This document shows positions 54,716-63,695 of a stretch of 64,000 bases of DNA, in pieces. The notes beneath the pieces were generated by a model. The model saw nothing but the letters and a program-made list of their open reading frames with translations, searched no databases and was not told the origin of the DNA. Source of the DNA: Sphingomonas radiodurans. Lineage in GTDB: Bacteria > Pseudomonadota > Alphaproteobacteria > Sphingomonadales > Sphingomonadaceae. The translations under genes were made by a program, and so were the position numbers. The DNA lies in assembly GCF_020866845.1 (NCBI RefSeq), contig NZ_CP086594.1, positions 868,001-932,000 of the forward strand. The letters are read 5' to 3'. The number at the start of each line of letters is the position of its first letter. The stretch's first letter is position 1.

Positions 54716-56394
54716 GCCGCGAACGCCTCCGCCTCTAACGCATAGAGCGCCGCAGCCGGCGCATCGGCGGCCGCGCGCAAGCCGAGCGCCTCGGGCACGA
54801 TCTGGTCGAGGTAAAAGGCCACCACCGCCCGCTTGGTGCGTCCGAACGCATCGTCGCCCGCCGCCGCGGCTTCGCGCTCGAGCAGCCAGCCGCACGTCGC
54901 GACCGACAACATCGTCAGGAACGGATAGCTCGCCGCGTTGCGATCGTCGCTGTCCGCAGTCTGCAACCGCCGCCCGACCGCCTCGCACGCCGCCACCAAC
55001 TCGCCGAGCCGCTCATGCTTGGTCGCGCGCAGATCCTCGATCAGCGTCGCGAACGCCGCGCCGTTCGACAGCGACAGTTTGCGCCCGACCAGATCAGCCG
55101 CCTGAATGCCGTTCGTTCCCTCGTAGATCGGCGTGATCCGCGCATCCCGGAAGAACTGCGCCGCGCCCGTCTCCTCGACATAGCCCATGCCGCCATGGAT
55201 CTGCACGCCAAGGCTAGCGACCTCGTTGCCGATATCGGTACCGTGCGCCTTGGCGAGCGGCGTCGCGATCTCCAGCCGGTCGCGCGCAGCGGCATCTCCC
55301 AGCGTCGCACGATCGACCTGCCCTGCGGCATAATAGACCAGCGCACGCGCCGCCTGAGTTTGCGCCTTCATCCGCATCAGCATCCGCCGCACGTCGGGAT
55401 GCTCGATGATCGCGATCGGCCGCCCCTCGCGCGCGCCCTGGATCCGCTCGCGGGCATATTCCACCGCCTTCTGCGTCGCGCCCTCGGCCACCTGCACACC
55501 CTGCAGCCCGACGTTCAGCCGCGCATTGTTCATCATCGTGAACATCGCGCGCATCCCGCCGAACTCCGGCCCGATCAGCTCGCCGAGGCAATCGTCGTTG
55601 TCGCCGAACGCCAGCACGCAGGTCGGCGAGGCATGCAGCCCCATCTTGTGCTCGATCGAGACGACGCGGACGTCGTTGGGCGTGCCATCGGCGCGCACCT
55701 TAGGCACCAGGAACAGCGAGATGCCGCGCGTGCCCGCGGGCGCATCGGGCGTGCGCGCGAGCACGAGGTGGACGATGTTCTCGGCCAGATCATGGTCGCC
55801 GAACGAGATGTAGATCTTGGTGCCCTTGATCGCGAACGTGCCGTCACCGCGCGGGATTGCCATCGATCGCAGCGCGCCGACGTCGCTGCCCGCCTGCGGC
55901 TCGGTCAGGTTCATCGTGCCGGTCCATTCGCCAGTCGCGAGCTTCGGGAGCCAGGTTTCCTGCTGCTCGGGCGTGCCGTGATGCTGCAACGCCTCGATCG
56001 CGCCGACCGACAGGATCGGGCAAAGCGCGAAGCCCATGTTGGCACTGCCGAGCGTTTCGAGCACCGCCAGCTGCACCGCGAACGGCAGCCCCTGCCCGCC
56101 GAACGCTTCCGGAACGCCGATCGTCCCCCAGCCGCCCTCGACATAGGCGCGGTAGGCTTCCTTGAACCCCGCCGGCATCACGACGCCATCGGGCGTCCAC
56201 TTCGCGCCCACCGTATCGCCAGCGCGCGCGAGCGGCGCCCATTCGCCCTCCGCCAGTTGCGCGATCCCTTCCAGAACCGCGTCGATCACGTCGGGGCTGG
56301 CGGCGGCGAAGCGTTCGGTGCCCGCGAGTTCGTCGATGCCGACGATCTGTTCGAGGACGAAGCGCTGCTCGGCGATGGGGGCGACGTAAGGCAT
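54712..56394 (-). CDS. Acyl-CoA dehydrogenase, DmdC-like long form
   Basis: The 560-residue flavoprotein is longer than ordinary acyl-CoA dehydrogenases. It has N-terminal MPYVAPIAEQRFVLEQIVGI, then VPEAFGGQGLPF, MNLTEPQAGSDVGALRS, KIYISFGDHDLAENIVHLVLAR and MGLHASPTCVLAF, and the catalytic Glu in ITPIYEGTNGIQAADLVGRKL. A helical extension of about 110 residues follows. This is the form of 3-methylmercaptopropionyl-CoA dehydrogenase (DmdC) relatives. The true substrate is likely some branched or modified acyl-CoA. It is coupled to the NAT gene. Confidence 0.93.
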   Translation of the reverse strand: MPYVAPIAEQRFVLEQIVGIDELAGTERFAAASPDVIDAVLEGIAQLAEGEWAPLARAGDTVGAKWTPDGVVMPAGFKEAYRAYVEGGWGTIGVPEAFGGQGLPFAVQLAVLETLGSANMGFALCPILSVGAIEALQHHGTPEQQETWLPKLATGEWTGTMNLTEPQAGSDVGALRSMAIPRGDGTFAIKGTKIYISFGDHDLAENIVHLVLARTPDAPAGTRGISLFLVPKVRADGTPNDVRVVSIEHKMGLHASPTCVLAFGDNDDCLGELIGPEFGGMRAMFTMMNNARLNVGLQGVQVAEGATQKAVEYARERIQGAREGRPIAIIEHPDVRRMLMRMKAQTQAARALVYYAAGQVDRATLGDAAARDRLEIATPLAKAHGTDIGNEVASLGVQIHGGMGYVEETGAAQFFRDARITPIYEGTNGIQAADLVGRKLSLSNGAAFATLIEDLRATKHERLGELVAACEAVGRRLQTADSDDRNAASYPFLTMLSVATCGWLLEREAAAAGDDAFGRTKRAVVAFYLDQIVPEALGLRAAADAPAAALYALEAEAFAA

Positions 56395-56431
56395 GTTCTT
56401 CTCCAGTGTCGGGCCGCTATACCGTCCGGCG

Positions 56432-57349
56432 ATGACGGCTCAACACCCCAGGATCGTGCAATACGACGACGCGGCGGTCGCCGAGGCGGCGGCGCTGATC
56501 CGCGCCGGCGGAATCGTCGCGGTGCCGACCGAGACCGTCTACGGCCTCGCCGCCGACGCCACCGATGCCGAGGCGGTCGCGCGGATTTACGCCGCCAAGG
56601 GTCGGCCGAGCTTCAACCCATTGATCGTCCACCTCCCCGATCTCGCCGCCGCCGAACGGATCGCGATATTCGACTCCCACGCCTGCGCGCTGGCGACCCG
56701 CTGGTGGCCCGGGCCACTCACGCTGGTCCTCCCCCTGCGCCCCGACTCGGGCATCGCCAGCCTCGTCACCGCCGGGCTGGACACGATCGCGATCCGCGTT
56801 CCCGCACATCGCGCGATGCAGGCGCTGCTCGCCGCGACCGGGCGCCCGCTCGCCGCCCCCTCCGCCAACGCCAGCAACGCGATCAGCCCCACCCGCGCCG
56901 CGCACGTGGCCGCGAGCCTGCGCGAACGCGTCCCGCTGATTCTCGACGACGGCCCCACCAGCGCCGGCCTCGAATCGACCATCGTCGGCAGTGCCATGAT
57001 CCTGCGCCCCGGCCCGATCACCGCCGAACAGCTCGGCCTGCCGAACGCCCCCCCGAGCGAGCAGATCACCGCCCCCGGCCAGCTCGCGACGCACTACGCC
57101 CCCGCCAAACCGCTCCGCCTCGACGCAATCTCCCGCGCGCCCGACGAATGGCTGATCGGCTTCGGCGCCATCACCGGCGACGACACCCTCTCCCCCGCCG
57201 GAAACCCGATCGAAGCCGCCGCCCGCCTCTTCGACGCGCTCCACCGCGCCGACGCCGCGCCGCCCCCACGCATCGCCATCGCCCCGATCCCCGCCGCCGG
57301 TATCGGCGCCGCCATCAACGATCGCCTCCGCCGCGCCGCGCACCGCTAG
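56432..57349 (+). CDS. L-threonylcarbamoyladenylate synthase (Sua5 type)
   Basis: The enzyme makes threonylcarbamoyl-AMP for the t6A37 modification of ANN-decoding tRNAs. The 305-residue protein has the YrdC core: IVAVPTETVYGLAADAT, IYAAKGRPSFNPLIVHL and RPLAAPSANASNAISPTRAAHV. After a linker comes a C-terminal Sua5 domain beginning at TAPGQLATHYAPAKPLRL. I start at ATG 56432. The stop overlaps the end of the convergent small gene by 4 bases. Confidence 0.95.
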   Translation: MTAQHPRIVQYDDAAVAEAAALIRAGGIVAVPTETVYGLAADATDAEAVARIYAAKGRPSFNPLIVHLPDLAAAERIAIFDSHACALATRWWPGPLTLVLPLRPDSGIASLVTAGLDTIAIRVPAHRAMQALLAATGRPLAAPSANASNAISPTRAAHVAASLRERVPLILDDGPTSAGLESTIVGSAMILRPGPITAEQLGLPNAPPSEQITAPGQLATHYAPAKPLRLDAISRAPDEWLIGFGAITGDDTLSPAGNPIEAAARLFDALHRADAAPPPRIAIAPIPAAGIGAAINDRLRRAAHR

Positions 57350-57651
57350 GCCAGCCGATGCGGCGTGGGATCGCCCCGCTCGGCGATCAATTGCGCCCGC
57401 GCCTCTGCCGCACACTCCTGAAACTCTCTATTGAGCGCGCCGGCGTCACGTCCCGTCTGCTCCGACAGCGCGGCCAGGATCGCGGCATCCCCGCCGCGCA
57501 CGATCTCCGCCACGAGCGCATCGGGATCGAGCCCCAGCCGCGCAGCCAGCAACCGCATCGTCCGCGCGCGCAGGCGGAAGTCGAAATCCACCAGCCGCGC
57601 CGTCTCGACTTCGGCTTTTCGCAGCAGCGCCGCGCGGAGGTCGAACACCAT
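57346..57651 (-). CDS. Small helical protein, unknown
   Basis: The 101-residue protein starts MVFDLRAALLRKAEVETARLVDFDFRLRARTMRLLAARLG and is basic and helical throughout, with no signal or membrane segment. AAGGAGA precedes ATG 57651, a good ribosome site that supports expression. It is divergent from galE and convergent with the Sua5 gene. I do not recognise the family. Confidence 0.65.
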   Translation of the reverse strand: MVFDLRAALLRKAEVETARLVDFDFRLRARTMRLLAARLGLDPDALVAEIVRGGDAAILAALSEQTGRDAGALNREFQECAAEARAQLIAERGDPTPHRLA

Positions 57652-57716
57652 CGGCTCAGGTCTCCTTTGCCGCGACTGTACGAAGCCGCTAACGTCCGCG
57701 CAAAGGAGATTGGCGC

Positions 57717-58715
57717 ATGGCACTCGATGGCAAGGTGATGGTGACGGGCGGGGCCGGCTATATCGGCAGCCACGCAGTGCTGGCGCTGCTCGACGCTGGC
57801 TATGACGTGCTGGTGATCGACAATCTCGTCACCGGGTTCGACTGGGCGGTCGATCCGCGCGCCACGCTCGTCACCATCGCCGTCGAGGATCCCGGTGTGC
57901 GCGACGTTATCCGCGAGCAGAACGTGCGCGCGATCATGCACTTCGCCGGATCGGTGGTCGTGCCCGAATCCGTCGTCGACCCGCTCAAATATTATCGCAA
58001 CAACACCGCCGCCACGCGCAGCCTGATCGAAAGCGCGGTTGCCGAGGGCGTACCGCACTTCATCTTCTCGTCGACCGCGGCGACCTACGGCAATCCCACC
58101 AAGGTGCCGATCACCGAGAACGACCCGCAGGAGCCGATCAACCCCTACGGCATGTCGAAACTGATGACCGAAGCGATGCTGCGCGATGTCGCCGCGGCGC
58201 ACCCGCTCAACTACGGCGCGCTGCGCTACTTCAACGTCGCCGGCGCCGATCCCGCGGGGCGCAGCGGGCAATCGACCGTGGGCGCGACTCACCTCATCAA
58301 GATCGCGGTCGAGGCGGCGACCGGCAAGCGCGCCGCCGTCGGCGTGTTCGGCACCGATTTCGCCACCCGCGACGGCACTGGTGTACGCGATTACATCCAC
58401 GTCTCGGACCTTGCCGACGCGCATGTCGCCGCGCTCAAGCAGCTGATCGCAGCGCCTGGCGAGAGCTTCACCTTCAACTGCGGCTACGGCCGCGGCTTCT
58501 CGGTGCTCGAAGTGCTCGACGCGGTCGATCGCGTTACCAACATGACGATCGAGCGCCGCATCGAAGGCCGCCGCGCGGGCGACCCCGCCGAGCTCGTCGC
58601 CGACAATAGCGCGATCCTGGCTGCGCTCGATTGGCAGCCAAAGCGCGCCGAACTCGACGGCATCGTGCGCGACGCGCTCGGCTGGGAACGCAAGCTGGCG
58701 GAAATGGGCAAGTGA
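57717..58715 (+). CDS. galE: UDP-glucose 4-epimerase
   Basis: GalE interconverts UDP-glucose and UDP-galactose for cell-surface sugars. The 332-residue protein has the NAD loop VTGGAGYIGSHAVLALL, SSTAATYG with the catalytic Ser/Thr, and INPYGMSKLMTEAML with the YxxxK pair. The family stretch LRYFNVAGADPAGRSGQS follows. AAGGAG stands before the ATG. Its stop overlaps the start of the CoA-ester lyase gene as GTGA. Confidence 0.96.
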   Translation: MALDGKVMVTGGAGYIGSHAVLALLDAGYDVLVIDNLVTGFDWAVDPRATLVTIAVEDPGVRDVIREQNVRAIMHFAGSVVVPESVVDPLKYYRNNTAATRSLIESAVAEGVPHFIFSSTAATYGNPTKVPITENDPQEPINPYGMSKLMTEAMLRDVAAAHPLNYGALRYFNVAGADPAGRSGQSTVGATHLIKIAVEAATGKRAAVGVFGTDFATRDGTGVRDYIHVSDLADAHVAALKQLIAAPGESFTFNCGYGRGFSVLEVLDAVDRVTNMTIERRIEGRRAGDPAELVADNSAILAALDWQPKRAELDGIVRDALGWERKLAEMGK

Positions 58716-59548
58716 GGCTCCGCTCGCTGCTCTTCGTCCCCGGTGACCGCCCCGAACGCTTCCCCAAGGCCGTCGCCACCGGCGCCGACGCACTGATCCT
58801 CGATCTCGAGGATTCGGTCGTCCCGGCCAGCAAGGCCGCGGCGCGCGCGGCGGTGCGCGACTGGATCGGCGCCCCGTACGAGGATGATCGCCCCGCCGTA
58901 TTCGTGCGGATCAATCCGATCGACAGCGACGACGTGGCCGCCGATCTGGAGGCACTCTCGGGTTTGGCGATCGACGGGATCGTACTTCCCAAGGCCGAAG
59001 GCGCGGACTCGGTCGCGATGCTGCTCGCGCGGCTGCCGGGCGATTATCTCGTGCTGCCGGTGGCGAGCGAGACGCCCGCCGCGGTATTCCGGCTCGGCAC
59101 CTTCGCCGATGTCGCCGGGCGGCTCGCCGGCGTCACTTGGGGCGCGGAGGATCTCCCCGCCGCGATCGGCGCGATGACCGCGCGCGAGGACGACGGCAGC
59201 TACACCGATCCCTACCGTGTCGTCCGCGCGCTCACCCTGTTCGGCGCCCACGCCGCCGGCGTCCCCGCGATCGAAACCGTATTCCCCGATTTCCGCAATC
59301 TAGACGCGCTCGCCGCTTACGCCGCCCGCGGCCGCCGCGACGGCTTCACCGGCATGCTCGCGATTCACCCGACGCAAGTCGCGGTGATCAACCAGGCCTT
59401 CACCCCCAGCGAAGCCGAACTCACCCACGCCCGCGCCGTCATCGCCGCCTTCGACGCCAACCCCACCGCCGGCGCGCTCCAACTCAACGGCAAAATGATC
59501 GACGCCCCGCACCTGAAAAGCGCGCGGCGGTTGTTGGGTCTGGTCTGA
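58712..59548 (+). CDS. CitE-like CoA-ester lyase (HpcH/HpaI family)
   Basis: The 278-residue protein begins RLRSLLFVPGDRPERFPKA. LILDLEDSVVPASKAAAR contains the metal-binding acidic pair, VFVRINPID the substrate arginine, and GIVLPKAEG and VTWGAEDLPAAIGAM further family positions. MLAIHPTQVAVINQAF is near the end. These are marks of the citrate lyase beta / malyl-CoA lyase-type group. It starts with GTG overlapping the galE stop. The actual acid (citramalyl-, malyl- or beta-methylmalyl-CoA) is unknown, but the surrounding CoA-thioester genes make such a role likely. Confidence 0.9.
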   Translation: MRLRSLLFVPGDRPERFPKAVATGADALILDLEDSVVPASKAAARAAVRDWIGAPYEDDRPAVFVRINPIDSDDVAADLEALSGLAIDGIVLPKAEGADSVAMLLARLPGDYLVLPVASETPAAVFRLGTFADVAGRLAGVTWGAEDLPAAIGAMTAREDDGSYTDPYRVVRALTLFGAHAAGVPAIETVFPDFRNLDALAAYAARGRRDGFTGMLAIHPTQVAVINQAFTPSEAELTHARAVIAAFDANPTAGALQLNGKMIDAPHLKSARRLLGLV

Positions 59549-59600
59549 GCCGCAGACCGTCCGCCGCCGCCTCCCATCCCCCGCCTTCTTCGCTCTCCCC

Positions 59601-59714
59601 CGTTCGTGCTGAGGAGGTGCTGAGCCGCAGGCGAAGTGCCGTCTCGAAGCACATGGCGCGCGTGCCCTTCGAGACGAGGCTTCGGCTTCGCCCAGCCTCT
59701 CCTCAGGGCGAACG
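59601..59714. repeat. Long imperfect inverted repeat
   Basis: CGTTCG...CTGAGGAG near 59601-59618 pairs with CTCCTCAGGGCGAACG near 59699-59714. Inner matches include GTCTCGAAG (59641-59649) with CTTCGAGAC (59667-59675). It fills most of the 264-base gap between the lyase and the next acyl-CoA dehydrogenase; no gene is visible there. Confidence 0.7.
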
Positions 59715-59812
59715 GAGGTGGTAGCATGCTCGCCACCCCCCTTTCCACTGGCGACACGAAACGAAACACGACAAGAGCGCATCCATCGAACAATAATCGT
59801 GCGGGAGTGATG

Positions 59813-60985
59813 ATGAACAGAGGCCAGCAGATCGCCGCCAGGGTCGAAACCTTCGTGCGCGAACGCATCGTCCCCTACGAGCGTGACCCGCGTTCCACCG
59901 CGCACGGCCCGACCGACGAACTCGTCCAGGAGATGCGCGGGCTTGCACGCGAGGCCGGCCTGCTCACCCCGCACATCCTCGCCGACGGCGGCCACCTCAC
60001 GCATCGCGAGACCGCCGATGTGCTGCGCGCCTCGGGCCTTTCCCCGCTCGGCCCACTCGCGGTCAACGTCATGGCGCCCGACGAAGGCAATATGTACCTG
60101 CTCGGCAAGGCCGCCAGCCCCGAGCTGAAGGAGCGTTTCCTGAAACCCCTCGTCAGCGGCGAGGCGCGCTCGGCCTTCTTCATGACCGAGCCGGCCGACG
60201 ACGGACCGAATGGTGCGGGGGGCGCCGGCTCCGACCCGTCGATGATGCTGACCACCGCCAAGCGCGACGGCAATCACTGGGTCGTCAACGGCCGCAAGAC
60301 CTTCATCACTGGCGCGCACGGCGCGAAGGTCGGCATCGTCATGGCAATGGCCGAGGAAGGCGCGTCGATGTTCCTGGTCGATCTGCCCGATCCCGCGATC
60401 CGCATCGATCGCGTGCTTGAGACGATCGACAGCTCGATGCCCGGCGGGCACTCGGTCGTCACCATCGACAACCTCCGCATCCCCGCCGATCAGATGCTCG
60501 GCCAGCCCGGCGATGGCTTCAAGCTCGCCCAGGTCCGTCTCGCCCCCGCCCGCCTTACGCACTGCATGCGCTGGCACGGCGCGTGCGAGCGCGCGCACGA
60601 GATCGCCGCGGACTATGCCAACCGCCGCCACGCCTTCGGCAAGCCGCTCGTCGACCACGAAGGCGTCGGCTTCATGCTCGCCGAGAACCTCATCGACCTG
60701 AAACAGTCCGAGCTGATGATCGACTGGTGCGCCGATGTGCTCGACACCGGCGCGCTCGGCACGGTCGAAAGCTCGATGGCGAAGGTCGCGGTGTCCGAAG
60801 CGCTGATGCGCATCGCCGATCGCTGCGTCCAGGTGATGGGCGGCAAGGGCGTCAGCGGCGATACGATCGTCGAACAGGTGTTCCGCGAGATCCGCGCGTT
60901 CCGTATCTACGACGGCCCCACCGAAGTGCATAAGTGGAGCCTCGCCAAGAAGGTGAAGCGCGATTGGAAGGCGGCGCAGGGCTGA
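59813..60985 (+). CDS. Acyl-CoA dehydrogenase, ACAD10/11-like
   Basis: The 390-residue flavoprotein has MAPDEGNMYLLGKA near residue 85, SAFFMTEPADDG, TTAKRDGNHWVVNGRKTFITGA and DNLRIPADQMLGQPGDGFKL. MRWHGACERAHEIAADYANRRHAFGKPLVDHEGVGFMLAE follows. The catalytic position reads RIYDGPTEVHKWSLA, Asp in place of Glu, as in the ACAD10/11 group that act on long-chain or 4-hydroxyacyl-CoAs. It is followed, after a long inverted repeat, by the fatty-acyl-CoA ligase. Confidence 0.93.
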   Translation: MNRGQQIAARVETFVRERIVPYERDPRSTAHGPTDELVQEMRGLAREAGLLTPHILADGGHLTHRETADVLRASGLSPLGPLAVNVMAPDEGNMYLLGKAASPELKERFLKPLVSGEARSAFFMTEPADDGPNGAGGAGSDPSMMLTTAKRDGNHWVVNGRKTFITGAHGAKVGIVMAMAEEGASMFLVDLPDPAIRIDRVLETIDSSMPGGHSVVTIDNLRIPADQMLGQPGDGFKLAQVRLAPARLTHCMRWHGACERAHEIAADYANRRHAFGKPLVDHEGVGFMLAENLIDLKQSELMIDWCADVLDTGALGTVESSMAKVAVSEALMRIADRCVQVMGGKGVSGDTIVEQVFREIRAFRIYDGPTEVHKWSLAKKVKRDWKAAQG

Positions 60986-61000
60986 TCCCTACCCCACCTC

Positions 61001-61086
61001 CGTCACCCCGGGCTTGACCCGGGGTCCCGCTTTTTTACACCCGAACCGACAAGGTAGCGGGACCCCGGGTCAAGCCCGGGGTGACG
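61001..61086. repeat. Perfect 31-bp inverted repeat
   Basis: Arms 61001-61031 and 61056-61086 match over all 31 bases around a 24-base loop. The arms begin CGTCACCCCGGGCTTGACCC. It lies in the gap between the acyl-CoA dehydrogenase and the ligase gene, and belongs to the family also seen at 51726-51804. Confidence 0.9.
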
Positions 61087-61105
61087 ATAACATGGAGAGG
61101 CGAGA

Positions 61106-62743
61106 ATGCTGGGTTTGATGCAGTCGGGGCAATTGACGGTCGACACCTTCCTCGATCACGCCGCGACGTGGCAGCCGACGCGCGAGGTCGTATCGCGCGA
61201 CGCAAGCGGCGCCGTCACCCGCACCAATTATGCCGACATCCGTAATCTCGCGCGGCGCGTGTCGTCCGCGCTGGCGCGTGCCGGCATCAAGCAGGGCGAT
61301 CGCGTCGCGACGATGGGCTGGAACACGCACCGCCATGTCGCCGCCTGGTATGGCGCGACGAACATGGGCGCGGTGCTCCACACGCTCAATCCGCGGCTGT
61401 TCCTCGAGCAGATCGCGTACATCGCCAATCACGCGGGTGACCGCATCCTCTTCGCCGATCCGAACTGCGCCGACACGATCGCGCAGCTCCTGCCGCAAGC
61501 CCCGACGATCGAGCGCGTGATCTTCCTGTGCGATGCCGCCAGCATGCCGCAGACCGCCTATGCCGCCACCGCGTTCGATGATTGGATCGCGGGCGAGCCG
61601 GCCGAATATGCCTGGGGCGGGTTCGACGAAAACCTCGCGTGCGGGCTCTGCTACACCAGCGGCACGACGGGCAATCCGAAGGGCGTGCTCTATTCGCATC
61701 GCTCGAATTATCTCCACACGATGATGACGCTGCAGGCCGATGCGCTCGCGCTCTCGGCGCGTGACACGGTGCTGCTGATCGTGCCGATGTATCACGCCAA
61801 CGCCTGGGGCGTGGTCTATTCCGCCCCCGCGGTCGGCGCGAAGCTCGTGCTGCCGGGGCCGCAGATGGACGGCAAGTCGATCTGCGACCTGATCGAGCAG
61901 GAAGCCGTCACCTATTCCGCCGCCGTGCCCACCGTATGGCAGGGCCTGCTGCAATATCTCCGCAGCTCGGGCCGCAAGCTCGAAACGCTGCAGCGCGTCA
62001 CGATCGGCGGCTCGGCCGTCCCCGAGATGCTTGTCCGCGCCTTCCGCGACGAGTTCAACGTCGAGGTCGTCCAGGGCTGGGGCATGACCGAAACGTCCCC
62101 ACTCGCCACGCTCTCCTCGCCCACCGCCGAAGTGGCCGCGATGGACGACGACGCGCAGGTCGCGCACAAGATCAAGCAGGGCCGTCTGATGTGCGGGCTC
62201 GAACTCAAGCTGATCGACGACGCCGGCGCCCCGCTGCCCAACGACGGTGAGACGTTCGGCCGGCTGATGATCAAGGGCCCGACGATCGTCGCCTCCTATT
62301 TCGGCGGCGAGGGCGGCGAGATCCTCGACGACCAGGGCTTCTTCGATACCGGCGACGTCGCGACGATCGACAGCCGCGGCTATATGACGATCACCGATCG
62401 CGCGAAGGACGTGGTGAAGTCGGGCGGCGAGTGGATCAGCTCGATCGAGATCGAGAACATCGCCGCCGGCCACCCCGCGGTCGCACTGGCCGCCGTCATC
62501 GGCGTCGCACATCCCAAGTGGGACGAGCGCCCACTGCTGCTCTGCCAGCTCAAGCCCGGCGAGGCGGCGACCAAGCAAGACCTGATGGACTTCCTCGATG
62601 GCAAGATCGCCAAATGGTGGATGCCCGACGATGTCGTCTTCACCGACGAAATCCCGCTCGGCGCGACCGGCAAGATCGACAAGAAGCTGATCCGCCAGCG
62701 GATGACGGGCTACGCACTGCCGTTCGCAACATCCACGACGTGA
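61106..62743 (+). CDS. Fatty-acyl-CoA ligase (AlkK/FadD type)
   Basis: The 545-residue ANL ligase has the P-loop-like motif CYTSGTTGNPKGV near residue 188, then VPMYHANAWGVVYSAPAVGAKLVLPG and VQGWGMTETSPLATLS. FFDTGDVATID and ITDRAKDVVKSGGEWISSIEIENI follow, with the catalytic lysine in LGATGKIDKK. These fit medium- and long-chain acyl-CoA synthetases of the AlkK type, which activate fatty acids with ATP. A GGAGAGG site precedes the ATG. It likely feeds the dehydrogenase upstream, and could also act on the hydroxy-acid products of the P450. Confidence 0.93.
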   Translation: MLGLMQSGQLTVDTFLDHAATWQPTREVVSRDASGAVTRTNYADIRNLARRVSSALARAGIKQGDRVATMGWNTHRHVAAWYGATNMGAVLHTLNPRLFLEQIAYIANHAGDRILFADPNCADTIAQLLPQAPTIERVIFLCDAASMPQTAYAATAFDDWIAGEPAEYAWGGFDENLACGLCYTSGTTGNPKGVLYSHRSNYLHTMMTLQADALALSARDTVLLIVPMYHANAWGVVYSAPAVGAKLVLPGPQMDGKSICDLIEQEAVTYSAAVPTVWQGLLQYLRSSGRKLETLQRVTIGGSAVPEMLVRAFRDEFNVEVVQGWGMTETSPLATLSSPTAEVAAMDDDAQVAHKIKQGRLMCGLELKLIDDAGAPLPNDGETFGRLMIKGPTIVASYFGGEGGEILDDQGFFDTGDVATIDSRGYMTITDRAKDVVKSGGEWISSIEIENIAAGHPAVALAAVIGVAHPKWDERPLLLCQLKPGEAATKQDLMDFLDGKIAKWWMPDDVVFTDEIPLGATGKIDKKLIRQRMTGYALPFATSTT

Positions 62744-62827
62744 GATCCGGGACGTCGCACAAGTTTGGCATTAGCGTATGTTAACTAACCGGACGGAACC
62801 AAGTGTCGCGACGTTGCTTCATGCGGA

Positions 62828-63013
62828 ATGACTGAGACGCACCTGCCATCGACGTCGGCTGACTGCGCCAGGTTGCTGGAGTCGGTCCTGTCCTGCCTCG
62901 ACGTTCTTGCCGAGCAAGAAGGCAACGGAACAAGGGAAAGCATCGCGTTGGCCGCGGTTCACGTCCAGCAGGCGATTGCGCTAATTCACCCGGCGAGCAC
63001 GCTCGATTCCTAG
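62828..63013 (+). CDS. Possible small protein
   Basis: This 61-residue ORF (MTETHLPSTSADCARLLESV ... IHPASTLDS) is acidic and helical, with two cysteines. Its 3' end overlaps the convergent MarR-like gene by 33 bases, and only a weak GCGGA site is visible. It may be real, but support is limited. Confidence 0.4.
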   Translation: MTETHLPSTSADCARLLESVLSCLDVLAEQEGNGTRESIALAAVHVQQAIALIHPASTLDS

Positions 63014-63565
63014 CCCGTGGCCGACATCGGCCGCTCCGTCGAGCGTGCGCTCGATTTGCTGGACCGCCAGCTCGGTCAGCCTCGCATAGGTCTTTCGGCG
63101 GTCGAACGTGTCCGGCTCGCGCGAAACCAGGCCGCGCCGCTCGAGCAACGTCACCCAACGCAGCCCAGTGCTGGGTGGCAAGCCGCTGCCAGCGCACAAG
63201 GTCGTGAGCGCGACGGCGGTATCTCGACGATGATAGACGTATAGTTCGAGAAGGATGCTCCACGCCGGGTCGAAGAACAGATCCTCGCCCAGCACTCGAT
63301 CGCGGATCTTGCGGGATTCGATCCAGGCGATCGCGGCAATCAGCCGTCCCTCGGCATCCGGCGTCTCGGCCGGCATGGCCGCCGGCGCCATCTCCTTGTC
63401 ACGCCGCCGCGCCTTTGGTGCAGCGTCCGCCACATCTTCACTCATTCCGGCCGATCGCGACAGTTCGGTGATTCCCTGCTCGATCCGCTCCCCTAGGGGC
63501 TTATCGTCCGCTCCCACCACAGCCTCCCATGCGCGCACGGCCCGGATCTTTGTTCCCGTGACCAT
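62981..63565 (-). CDS. MarR-like winged-helix regulator
   Basis: The 194-residue protein has a variable, charged N-terminal half to about residue 80. A winged-helix domain follows: FFDPAWSILLELYVYHRRDTAVALTTLCAGSGLPPSTGLRWVTLLERRGLVSREPD, then the wing FDRRKTYARLTELAVQQIERTL. This matches the MarR superfamily. A start at 63445 (MSEDVADAAPK) is possible and would drop 40 residues. Targets are unknown; it may control genes just outside the window. Confidence 0.8.
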   Translation of the reverse strand: MVTGTKIRAVRAWEAVVGADDKPLGERIEQGITELSRSAGMSEDVADAAPKARRRDKEMAPAAMPAETPDAEGRLIAAIAWIESRKIRDRVLGEDLFFDPAWSILLELYVYHRRDTAVALTTLCAGSGLPPSTGLRWVTLLERRGLVSREPDTFDRRKTYARLTELAVQQIERTLDGAADVGHGLGIERARRVN

Positions 63566-63695
63566 CCCCCAATACGTGCAAGACCCTGCTCCGTTCCCAT
63601 CATACGCCCGCGTTACCGAATACCGTCAAGGGGAACAGGTAAAGCATTGATTTTCCCAGATCGCTTCCAACCAGGCCACGCGCGATGACTGGGCA

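Noticed and set aside
53777..54745. Plus-strand 322-residue ORF
   Set aside because: It starts in an inverted repeat (the HAIPASAGM peptide is repeat-derived) and continues opposite the NAT gene.
55015..57738. Plus-strand 907-residue ORF
   Set aside because: It runs opposite the long acyl-CoA dehydrogenase and through the Sua5 gene in another frame, and has low-complexity Arg/Pro sequence.
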